This document shows, one piece after another, positions 1 through 10,900 of a stretch of 64,000 bases of DNA. The stretch's first letter is position 1; every line of letters starts with the position of its first letter. The notes beneath the pieces are model-generated. The model had not been told where the DNA came from and did no database searches. It saw nothing but the letters and a program-made list of their open reading frames with translations. The DNA is taken from assembly GCA_037974665.1 (NCBI GenBank), contig CM075770.1, positions 22,307,501 to 22,371,500 on the forward strand, given 5' to 3'. The translations under genes were made by a program, and so were the position numbers. Source of the DNA: Ehretia macrophylla (taxonomy: Eukaryota; Streptophyta; Magnoliopsida; Boraginales; Ehretiaceae).

Positions 1-344
1 GGTAAGTGCACGCAAACCAATGCAAGGTACGTAATTCAATACAATGCACGTAAATCAAGGTATGGCACTTAAACCTAGGTTAGGGCATGCAGTTCAAGGT
101 TATGGCATATGAAATGAGGAAATGCACACAAATTGAGGTCTCACACGTAATTCAAGGTCAGGGCACGTATGTCTAGGTATGCACGTACATCGAGGATTAA
201 GGCACACAATTCTAGGTCAAGGCACGTATGACGAAGCATGCACGAAAATCAAGACAGGGCACGCAATCCAAGATCAGTCATATAATTCTAGGTCCAAGGT
301 ACGTAAATCGAGGTAAGACACGTTATTCGGGGTCGGGCCTTACA
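1..344 (-). repeat. LTR of element 0 (3'-side LTR in element sense), cut by window start
   Basis: The sequence matches 6618-6961 base for base in length, with roughly 8% mismatch. It ends at 341-344 (TACA) immediately before a pyrimidine run on the plus strand, which is the complement of the polypurine tract. It consists largely of degenerate ~20-bp repeats of a GGCACG..AAATC.AGGT type. Confidence 0.88.
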
Positions 345-357
345 TTCTCCCCTCCTT
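345..357 (-). other. Polypurine tract of element 0
   Basis: In element sense this reads AAGGAGGGGAGAA directly before the LTR start TGTAAGG. Elements A and B have matching tracts in the same position. This is the expected primer site for plus-strand DNA synthesis. Confidence 0.8.
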
Positions 358-3248
358 AAAAGAATTTCATCCCAAAATTCATTCTTACTTGTTAAGGTCA
401 TTTAGATGGATTCCGACCATAGTTATTTTCCAACTCCAGGTCGTCCTTTGCTCTGTGATCTCTCTTACCACAACGAATTCACTTCCTAGCTTTCTCCAAT
501 CATTTAATTCGGTGTGACCCCTACATTTATAGTTCGTTCCTTTGAACGACTCTATTCGTTCCATTTAATCTTAAGGTCAAGTTCATTAACTAAGGTTAGA
601 ATCTCCAAACATAGTAATCACGGCTGCATCGATATTCTAACAATACAACTATAACTTCAAAATCATGACTTATGTCGTGTCAATCTTGCATTCATACCTC
701 AAAAGGAATTTCACAATAATTCCATGATCCTATGGTGACATACGCTAATTTCAAGATAATAGGTCTATATCCGATTTACATATCCTATCTACTAGCTTCA
801 AAATTGTTATCACATAGGTCATACACATGATATCAATTATTTCCACAATACGACCCTATTTTCAGGAAGAACTCACCAAACAAACTAATCCATCTCAAGT
901 CGTCATCTATCGATAGTATCATAGTCCCTATCTCGTAGATACATTAGATTAGCAAATCTTCTAATGACAAGTCTCTCGGTTACAGGCTCCTATTCACTAA
1001 CATCCTTTCCCATCTTCGTTAACCTTCACGCTTGTAATCAAGAGGAAAGACCGTTGAGATTCGTTAAACTCAAACTCTAAGGTTTATTAGGTACCACCAA
1101 CAAATTGCCATTGAAATTGCATGGGTAAACTAATCATGTTGCACCAGTTCAACTCTTACAAGTAAATTTCATCAGCTTGTGATCCACAATCTATTTCCTT
1201 ATTCAAATCTCTATTTTCAAGTCTCAAGACTTCAGAATTTATTTTAATCTTATCCAAAACTCCTAAGACGAATAGTTTCAATATCAAATAAATTCCACTC
1301 ACCTCAATCCAAGGTTACGTCATACTTAAGAAGACAATGGTCCTACTCACTTAGCGACCTAGTCATTCCTTCAAACACTTAATGCCCGCCAATATATCTT
1401 CAACATTAATGTTACTAAGTTGGGTTCATCGCCATGTAAGTGATATCAATGCTCTACTAGGTTACCGGCCGTACAACAACAATCCTAGGACTATAAATGG
1501 GTATCGAAATGATCGAGCTCATAAGATACTTACACGAGATAACTTCAAGGTTGTATCAACATAAGAATTATGACCATGAGGCATCCTTCAACATAACCTA
1601 ATAGAACTTCAAAAGTAATCAACCACTCATTTAACTATCACTACAAGATTCACCCCTCTATTCAACGACCACAATTCGGAGTCTACCAATTGCTAGTTTC
1701 TAGACGTGAAACGGTGCACATAGATACGGTGGTCTAACAATAGTCTCTTGGGTCATTATGACTCTAATTCATCTCTATCTTAAGTATATGAAATCTTACT
1801 CTTCTCATTTACATGTTCAACTAGCTAAGAGCATCAAGACTCATCGACCTTAGGTCCTAGGGTTCACCATGAATCATCATGCATACTTACTATTAGCTAT
1901 TTAGGATTACTAATCATACCCTAACGACTCCACTTTGCAACCAGATGCTTAATATCATTTCTATGGTTTATATACCAAGTCCATCGGTATTACTTAGGGA
2001 TATATGCTTCCTAACATCCTCTAGGGTATCCAAACAACGAGTGCATAGATTGACTTACTTGCATAATTACAACTAAATCCGAGAGGCACCAAATTAATAC
2101 CATGATTCTAAATATCACCGATATCCAACTTAGGACCTTTAGCAACGTTAGTCATCTAATGCATAATTCAATTCCTTACACTTCTATTCGACCTAACATT
2201 TTAGGTGTAGTTTTCCAAACACGAGTTCTAGCTACATGAATTCCTCGATTCCAACATCCCTATATCTTGTTATACTAAAGAATCATCAATCTTGTTAAAC
2301 TCAATCTCCAAGGTTACCTACATGTCTTGAGGTTATCCATTGTTAAGTTACTTAAATACGCTATCCATGACTTAATAATCTAACCCCTAAAAGTAACTAT
2401 CGTCAACTTCCATGAATTTATCTCTTAATTTCTAGGTCACGATCTTACCATTTAGTGAACTTGAAACTCGCTAGTATACACCATATCAGATTCATCAATG
2501 CTTCATTCTAATCAAGTAAGGATTCAATCGTACGAGTATATTGCTAACTTCTTAGATAGCCTATCAAGCCAATTTTAAGGTGTGAGAAATGGATTCAAAG
2601 CAACCTTAAAGTCAACTTCCATTATAAGCATATAAATATATATATTACACCACATGTCCAATAGTATACTCTTATGTCTTAAGGAAAGTTGTATATCCTC
2701 AACATTTATTCTTGAACCACAATTAGAAGAATGGTTTAACAGAATCAAGAACTTTATGGCTATAAAATTGATAACTTAATCATAGGTATGGGTATTCCAA
2801 AGATAAGGGGATAACTTTACCTCAACATTTATACCTGTGCTACGCATTTTATATATGCATATCTAATAATACATACGATCCATCGAGTACCTGTGAAGAT
2901 GCGAGAAATCTCTAACCAAGCCTTTTCGTTCGTCCTACACAAATTCACTTCCCTGAAAGTCCTAATCCTAACTATCTATGTGTATAAACAGTCATTCACA
3001 GTTATAAAACATGCACATGTATCAAGGAAGGAGTATAAAAGCATGCATGCATTATTCAGGGCACTAACGTGTCGGTGTGCATGACACATAATACATATGG
3101 TTCACAAAGGCACATAATATTCAATGCTCAAGACAATTAAAGCACATTAGCACACATTAACACATATAAAAAAGACATCACAATTACCTTAGGGCTTCTA
3201 CCCATGGTCTGAGAGTTGAACCCGACTAATGCCTAGTTAGCAAACTAA
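358..3248 (-). other. Internal region of element 0 with no recognisable coding sequence
   Basis: The first ~40 bp (after the polypurine tract) and the last ~120 bp (before the primer site) resemble the corresponding edges of A and B; for example the run TTAAAAGAATTTCATCCC is shared at the left edge. The ~2.7 kb between is AT-rich, shows no gag-pol motif that I can find on either strand, and has only short open frames of about 60 codons that look like chance. It may be unrelated filler or a gag-pol decayed beyond recognition by eye. Confidence 0.7.
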
Positions 3249-3260
3249 GCTCTGATACCA
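3249..3260 (-). other. Primer binding site of element 0 (initiator tRNA-Met)
   Basis: Element sense reads TGGTATCAGAGC, the complement of the 3' end of plant initiator tRNA-Met including CCA. It lies 13 nt inside the LTR end at 3274. The next bases (CTTAGTTTGC) do not continue the tRNA match. Confidence 0.85.
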
Positions 3261-4508
3261 TTCTAATATAGGGTGTCACGCCACAATCCAACCTATAGAG
3301 GCTAGACTAGGGTATGACCTAATTCCTTTACGCCAATTCACATACTTAATCGTTTGCTGTGATTTAACACTTAACGTTAGCCTAGAACTTCAAAAGATTT
3401 TCTAGAAATTCGGCAGCATAACGACTGTTTTTAAGACCTTTGGTTTAACCTAATTTCCTAAACGCCTCAATTATTCCAATCATTAACCCAATTCCATTGA
3501 GGACTCCCATTTTGTCATCAACCGATATGCCTACTAGTCTATCTTGAAAGTCTCGTTTGTTTCATAAGCATAGCATGATAATTATGCCCCGTTTATTTGT
3601 CAATTTCCTACCATGTAACTACCTATTATACTTTAGTTTACAAATGAGCACCTAAGAAAAATTAGATAAAATTAACTTAGTTGATTTTTGACCTAGTGGT
3701 TTAATTGCCTACGATAGCTACTATTCAAGATAATGAAAGTAAACAACCAAATAAAGAGTTCATCCGGTTGTAGATAGTACAATCCCAAAATTAGACCCAA
3801 ATTACAACGGGGTCATTTACATCAACAAAATAAGTATTCTTCAAAGCAAGCATAACATTCACAAAACAGCGACAGTCAGACAAGGCACATCAGGCATGTA
3901 ATCATTCCAGGGAATCATCAACGGACACATTTTCCTCGGGTACCTATTCCAGATGTTCTTCACCTGTGATGATAAAAGAGGGTGAGTCCTTATGAACTCA
4001 GCGAGGGGGAATGAGAAATAACATTTTGAAATCCTTTTCCGATTAAACTTTATGAAAACTCCTTTGAAAACATGTCAAACAGAACAAGTAAGCTCATAAT
4101 ATAACATATATATATAAATGAACACATTTACCCGTCTTTCCTCCCTGAGGTCCTCTAGGAACCAAGCGAGAGTACTTAAGCACATAGTAAAAAGGATACG
4201 GTGAGCTTTCGCTCTCGAGATCAAACGGTGAGCATTTGCTCTCAAGATCATTTTCGATAACAATTGTTGCAGCCGACTTCAATTATCCACTTATCGCTCC
4301 CAATTGGGTGTACTCCGGATGTACCCCGAAAACTTACGACCCAACTCTCTGAGGGTGGAAAGCCAAGCGAGAGAGAGAATTGGACCATGGTAGTCACGGG
4401 AGCATCAGCAAGCCCTATACCACCCAGCGTTCGTGAAACGCTACCATGCCACAATGAAAGGTTGCAACCTTGTATACAATGCCCATTTATGTCATTTAAC
4501 ATTCCACA

Positions 4509-4900
4509 TTAGGAGGTCAACAAAGTAGGTTGCCTCCGAGCAAGTATATAATCACATTTTAACATATTGGCATATAAGGCATTGTAAGAACATATAATCA
4601 TTTCATATATCCATTTGAAAGCAATTAAACTTTCACGGGCAGCCAAGTAATCATGTTCAAATAAACCATTGAATATATTTTAACAATTGACATTAGGAGG
4701 ACAACAAAATAGGTTGCCTCCGAGCAATTTCAAGATCACATATTGCCAAGTAAACGAACGAGGCATGCTTGACATAAAATTTCACTTTGTAGAACACATA
4801 GAGTCATATGAACATTAAATGGGCAGCCAAGCAACACATATAAATCAAGTCATATAACTCATTTCGGGGTTCACGTATCAAGTATTAAGATTATACAAGC
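4509..4900. repeat. Internal ~185-bp direct repeat in the element 0 LTR
   Basis: A block containing TAGGAGG.CAACAAA.TAGG and TTGCCTCCGAGCAA, followed by GGGCAGCCAAG, occurs at about 4510-4640 and again at about 4692-4830. The A and B LTRs carry the block once (near 15650 and 52172). The duplication therefore appears specific to the element 0 subfamily. Confidence 0.6.
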
Positions 4901-5429
4901 ATGCAACGACGCCTACAAGAGACTGGGTACAAAAATAACGCACTTATCAATCATGCAATCATCGGGAATTATACTAGAGCCATAAGGACAAATCCAGGCA
5001 GCCTATTAACCACACAATTAACACATTTAAACATAAGGTCATCCCTTAGCAAATAGTCATGAGTGCTAGGGCCTCAATTCCGTGCTTGCATATGCGATTA
5101 AGCAAACCATTCATCAATTAGTGATCCCAATTCATACATCAATCAAATTAAGCAACCTCAACCAGCCACAACAGTCCACACAACATCTACGTGCCACAAT
5201 TCCAAGCATTCAATACCACAAGCAAGGTCTCAACATGATTCTAAGCATATCACTAAACAAAAACCCCACTGCAATGGTCTGTTTTCCCACATTCATTTAG
5301 ACAATCAAACAATCTCCAATTTCAGTGAAAAAAATATCAAATTAAAGTTTAATGAGTTATTTAAATTCAGAAACAAACCTCGTATCATTTGTATTTCGGC
5401 TTCAAGTGTTATAGCCAAAACCGTGAGAC

Positions 5430-5840
5430 TACGCAAAACTGTCCAGATTTGTACACATTTAAATACTTGTCATTCAAAGGGTCTTAGATTCAGATTTAGC
5501 CTTAGTCGATTTCTGACAAAAATGTCCATAACTGAAAAATATAGTAATCTACAAAATTTCATGCAATTTCACCAACATTTACTAGGTCAAAACACTTCGT
5601 TCTACAGAGTCAGAAATCTGCCAGAACCCTATTTCATATTCCCAGATTTTCCAGATTTAGACACCTCACAATGTTTGACCATTTTGAAGGTCCTAGGGTC
5701 AGAATTGGCTTTAGTCTATTTCTACGAAAAATACTCAGAACTGGAAAAAATAGTCACCTACCAATTTTCACGCATTTTCAACATCATTTACTAGGCCAAA
5801 TGCACTTCGTTCTACCGAGTCAGAAATCTGCCAGCTACGC
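5430..5840. repeat. ~210-bp degenerate tandem duplication inside the LTR (element 0 copy)
   Basis: Two units each begin with CCAGATTT.G.ACA, run through a 'TTAG.GTCAGA/AA TT.GC' block and a run of A, and end near an AAATCTGCCAG motif. The same pair occurs in all LTRs of the window, so the duplication predates the split of the subfamilies. Apparent reading frames across it encode no known domain. Confidence 0.6.
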
Positions 5841-7984
5841 GATTCTTGTCTATCTTCAAGTTCTAGCCAAATATCTTGCCATGCATGGTTACATAAGCTC
5901 ATGTACACACATATACAACAAGTACAGAGGTAAATATAGACATATGAAGGCATGCATGTGGTTTATGAAAGCTTTTAAAAGAGTTTAAGCCCTCACCTTA
6001 GCAAGTTAATAGATGAAGATGCACAATGTTCTTGAAGATGCACCAATGGAGCTTCTTTCTTCCTTCTTGCTTTCTTGGGCTGCTATGGCCGAGCTTGGGA
6101 GAGATCTTGAGAGCATTCTTGGAAGGTCAAGAGGCAGCCATGGTCGAAATGGAGAGAGAATGAGAGCTTGAGAGGGTTTTTGAGAAGAAAAATGAAGTTT
6201 GTGTGTATGTGTGTGTGTGCTCTGTTTTGTAGAATTTTTGTGTGTCAAATGCCTTCTAAAGTTGCTGAATATTGTGCCTAGGAAATGTAGTGTGTAAGGA
6301 ATAAGTGCATGAGCATGTTGGATGCTTAGGAGTTAGCAAAAAGGGCATAGAACTTAGGAAACGTTATGACATGGTGTAAGCGAATGTTGGGTAGAATACA
6401 ATATTTTATAGTTAGTGGATTTGTAGAGAATTTGAATTAGGAATATAATATTGGTTAGTGGATTGTGTAGGATTATTTTAATGTCTTGTGCTTTGTGTAG
6501 GAATCATTATTGATTAGCGTGCATGCATGCATTCCTAGGTCTAAGGCACGCACTTCGAGGTAAGGCATGCACTTCAAGGTAAATGCACAGATTTCTATGT
6601 AAATGCACATAATTCTGGGTAAGTGCACGTAAACCAATGCAAGGTACGTAATTCAATGCAATGCACATAAATCAAGGTATGGCACTTAAACCTAGGTTAG
6701 GACACCGAGTTCAAGGTTATGGCATATGAAACGAGGAAACGCACACAAATTGAGGTCTCGGTCGTAATTCAAGGTCAGGGCACGTATGTCTAGGTATGCA
6801 CGTACATCGAAGATTAGGGCACACAATTCTAGGTCAAGGCACGTATGACGAAGCATGCACGAAAACCAAGACAAGGCACGCAATCCAAGATCAATAATAT
6901 AATTATGGGTCCAAGGTACGCAAATCGAGCTAGGACAGGTTATTTGGGGTCGAGCCTCACATAACTCCTTACGGATCAAAACTTATAGGGATCGGAGCGA
7001 CGGAGATCTGGTCCCAAGCCCCACGCCCTCGATTTGCGGGCTCAACCTCTACGTGAACCGAAGTTGTCTTGCCCAAGGTGCCGTGGGATTCAGTAATAGA
7101 AATGTGATGGATTAGGTTGTCGTCCTTTTCGCGGCTCACGACGTACTATCCGGGAAGAAAAATCAGCACAAAAGAAGAAAAATGTCCCAAAATTGATGAA
7201 AATATTCGATTTTGGGCTTCGAAAATAGGCGCAACGACGCAGGCTTGCTGCACCCGTCGTAGAGCTCTCGGAGAGCTTTCCTACGATATGCTTTGTGCTG
7301 CGTAACTCCTTACGGATCAAAAGTTATGGGCACCGGAGCGACAAAGACCTGGTCCCAAGCCTCACGCCCTCGGTTTGCGGGCCAAGCCTCTACATGAAGT
7401 GAAGTTGTCTTACCCAAGGTGTCGTGGGATTCGATAATAGAAATGTGATGGATTAGGTTGTCATCCTTTTCGCGGCTCACGACGCACGATCCGGGACGAA
7501 AAAATAACACAAAAGAAGAAAATTGTCCCGAAACTGATGAAAATATTAGATTTTAGGCTCCAAAAAAAGGCGCAGCCGAGCAAGCTTGCTGCCTCCGTCG
7601 TAGAGCTCTCGGAGAGCTTTCCAACGGTATGTTGTGCGCCACGTAACTCCTTACGGATCAAAAGTTATGGGCAAAGGAGCGACGGAGACTTGGTCCAAAG
7701 CCCCATGCACTCGGTTTACGGGCCCAGCATCTATGTGAAGTGACATTGTCATGCCCAAGGAATTGTGGGATTCGGTAATAGAAATGTGATGGATTAGGTT
7801 GTCATCCTTTTTGCGGATGACAACGTACGATCCGGGACGGAAAAACTGCCCAAAAAAAGAAAAGTCTCCCGTAACTGATGAAAATGTTCGACTTTGGATT
7901 CTGAAAATAGGCTCAGCCATACTGGATTGCTGACCCAATCGTAGAGCTCTCGGAGAGCTTTCCAACGGTATGTTGTGCGCAACA

Positions 7985-10900
7985 TAAATCCTTACAGATC
8001 AAAAGTTATGAGCACCGGAGCGACGGAGACCTGGTCCCAAACCCCATGCTCTCGGTTTGCGGGTCTAGCCTCTACGTAAAACAAAGTTGTCTTGCCAAAG
8101 GTGCTGTGGGATTCGGTAATAGAAATGTGTCAGATTTGGTTGTCGTCTTTTTCACGATTCTGGACGTACGATCCGGGAAGGAAAAACAGCGCAAAAGAAA
8201 AAAAGTGTCCCGAAACTGATGAAAACATTTGATTTTTTACTCCGACTATAGGCGCAGTAGAGCAGTCTTGCTGCCTCCGTCGTAGTGCTCTCGGAAAGCT
8301 TTCCAACGGTATGTTATGCGCCGCGTAACTCCTTACGGATCAAAAGTTATAGGCACCGGAGCGACGAAGATTTAGTCCCAAGCCCCACGCTCTCGATTTG
8401 CGGGCCTAGCCTCTACGTGAAGCAAAGTTGTGTTGCCCAAGGTACTGTGGGATTCGGTAATAGAAATGTGATGGATTAGGTTGTTGTCCTTTTCGCGGCT
8501 CACGACGTACAATCCGGGAAGGAAAAATAGCGCAGAAGAAGAAAGGTGTCCCGAAACTGATGAAAACGTTCGATTTTGGGTTCCAAAAATAGGGGTAGCC
8601 AAGCAGGCTTGCTGATCCCGTCGTAGAGCTCTCGGGGAGCTTTCCAATGGTATGCTGTACGCCGCGTAACTCCTTACGGATCAAAAGTTATGGGCACCAG
8701 AGCGACGGATACCTTGTCCCAAGCCCTACGCCCTCTGTTTGCGGGACAAGCCTTTACGTGAAGTGAAGTTGGCTTGCCCAAGGTGCCGAAGGATTTGGTA
8801 ATAGAAATGTGATGGATTAGGTTGTTGTCCTTTTCGCGTCTCACGACGTACGATCCGGGACAGAAAAACAGCGCAAAAGAAGAAAAGTGTCCCGAAACTG
8901 ATGAAAACGTTAGATTTTGGGTTCCAAAAATAGGGGCAGCCAAGCAGGCTTGTTGATCCCATCGTAGAGCTCTCGGAGTGCTTTCCAACGGTATGTTGTA
9001 CGCTGTGTAACTCCTTACGGATCAAAAGTTATGGGCACCGAAGCGACAGATACCTGGTCCCAAGCCCTACGCCCTCGATTTGCAGGCCAAGCCTCTATGT
9101 GAAGCAAAGTTGGCTTTCCCAAGGTGTCGTGGGATTCGGTAATAGAAATGTGATGGATTAAGTTGTCGTCCTTTTCGCGGCTCACGACATACGATCCGGG
9201 ACAGAAAAACAGCGCAAAAGAAGAAAAGTGTCCCGAAACTGATGAAAACGTTCGATTTTGGGTTCCGAAAATAAGGGAAATCGAGCAGGCTTGCTGATCT
9301 TGTCGTAGAGCTCTTGGAGTACTTTCCAACGGTATGCTGTACGCTTCGTAACTCCTTACGGATCAAAAGTTATAGGCACCGGAGCGACGGATACCTAGTG
9401 TCAAGCCCCACGCCCTCGGTTTGCAGGCCAAGCCTCTACGTGAAGTGAAGTTGGCTTGCCCAAGGTGCCGTGGGATGGTAATAGAAATGTGATGGATTAG
9501 GTTGTTGTACTTTTTACGGCTCACGACGTACGATCCTGGATGGAAAAACAGCACAAAAGAAGAAAAGTGTCCCGAAACTGATGAAAATGTTCGATTGTGG
9601 GCTCCTAAAATAGGTGCAGCGCAACAGGCTTGTTGTCCTTGTCGTAGAGCTCTCGGAGAGCTTCCCAACGGAATGTTGTGCGCCATGTAACTCCTTACGG
9701 ATCAAAAGTTATGGGGACAGGAGCGACGGAGACCTGGTCACAAGCCCTACGCCCTCGGTTTGCAGGCCCAGCCTCTACGTCAAGTGAAGTTTTCTTGCCC
9801 AAGGTGCCATGGGATTCAATAATAGAAACGTGATGGATTAGGTTGTCCTCGTTTTGGTGGCTCACGACGTACGATCCGGGACGAAAAAACAGCGTAAAAG
9901 AAGAAAAGTGTCCCGAAACTGCTGAAAATGTTCTATTTTGGGCTCTGAAAAATGGCACAGCTTAACAGGCTTGATGTCCCCGTCGTAGACCTCTCAGAGA
10001 GCTTTCCAACGGTATGCTGTGTGCCGCGTAACTCCTTACAGATCAAAAGTTATGGGGACTGGAGCGACAGAGACTAGGTCCTAAGCCCCACGCTCTCGAT
10101 TTGCGGGCCCAGCCTCTACGGGAACTGAAGTTGTCTTGCCCAAGGTGCCATGGGATTCGATAATAGAAATGTGATGGATTAGGTTGTCGTCCTTTACACA
10201 GCTCACGACATACGATTCGGGAAGGAAAAATAGCGCAAAACAAGAAACGTGTCCCGAAATTGATTAAAACGTTCGATTTTGGATTCTAAAAATAGGCGCA
10301 GCAAAGCTGGATTGCTGACCCCGTCGTAGAACTCTCGGAGAGCTTTCCAACGATATGCTGTGCACTGCGTAACTCCTTATGAATCAAAAGTTATTGGGCA
10401 TCAGAGCGACGGAGACATAGTCCCAAGCCCCACGCCCTAGGTTTGTGGGCCCAACCTCTACATGAAGCGAAGTTGTCTTGCCCAAGGTGCCATGGGATTC
10501 GGTAATAGAAATATCATGGGTTAGGTTGTCATCCTTTTCGCGACTCACGACGTACGATCCGGGAAGGAAAAATAGCGCAAAATAAGAAAAGTGCACCGAA
10601 ACTATTGAAAATGTTCGATTTTGGGCTCCAAAAACAGCCGCAGTGCAGCAGGCTTGCTTTCCCCGTCATAGAGCTCTCGTAGAGCTTTTCAACGGTGTGT
10701 TGTGCGCTGCATAAATCATTACGGATCAAAAGTTATGGGCACCGGAGCGACGGAGACCTGGTCCTAAGCCCCACGCCCTCGGTTTGCGGGCCCAGCCTCT
10801 ACTCGAAGCAAAGTTGTCTTGCCCAAGGTACTGTGGGATTCAGTAATAGAAATGTGTTGGATTTGGTTGTCGTCCTTTTCACGACTCACGACGTACGATC

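Larger units (their letters stand above)
1..6961 (-). mobile_element. Element 0: left-truncated, non-autonomous LTR retrotransposon (LARD-like)
   Basis: Two copies of the same LTR end (1-344 and 6618-6961, collinear over 344 bp with about 27 differences by hand count) flank an internal region at 345-3273. The internal region has a polypurine tract at its left edge and an initiator-Met primer binding site at its right edge, so element sense is minus strand and the rest of the left LTR lies outside the window. No gag, protease, reverse transcriptase or integrase is recognisable inside, whereas elements A and B have about 4.8 kb of gag-pol in the same place. The right LTR ends in CTCACA and abuts satellite at TAACT. 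The second target duplication is off-window. Insertion by the enzymes of A/B-type relatives is inference from the shared LTR ends, leader and priming sites. Confidence 0.85.
3274..6961 (-). repeat. LTR of element 0 (5'-side LTR in element sense), 3,688 bp
   Basis: On the plus strand it begins TGTCACGCC and ends CCTCACA, the same termini as the A and B LTRs, with the TG...CA rule on both strands. It is homologous along its length to those LTRs but is a distinct, longer subfamily. It carries an extra internal duplication near 4509-4727 and a GT/GA-rich stretch near 6145-6240. It is followed by satellite starting TAACTCC at 6962. Confidence 0.88.

Noticed and set aside
5423-5988. Protein-coding gene in the element 0 LTR (frames of 105-123 codons on the plus strand)
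   Set aside because: They cover the 210-bp LTR duplication, overlap each other, run antisense to the element and are interrupted in the other LTRs.
6145-6240. GT/GA-rich stretch as telomeric or other functional repeat
   Set aside because: It is a short imperfect microsatellite within the LTR, and no TTTAGGG units are present.
7263-7287. CENP-B box in the satellite
   Set aside because: Only the central CGTTGGAA-type core matches. The flanking essential TTCG and CGGG bases do not, and a plant CENP-B-box system is not established.
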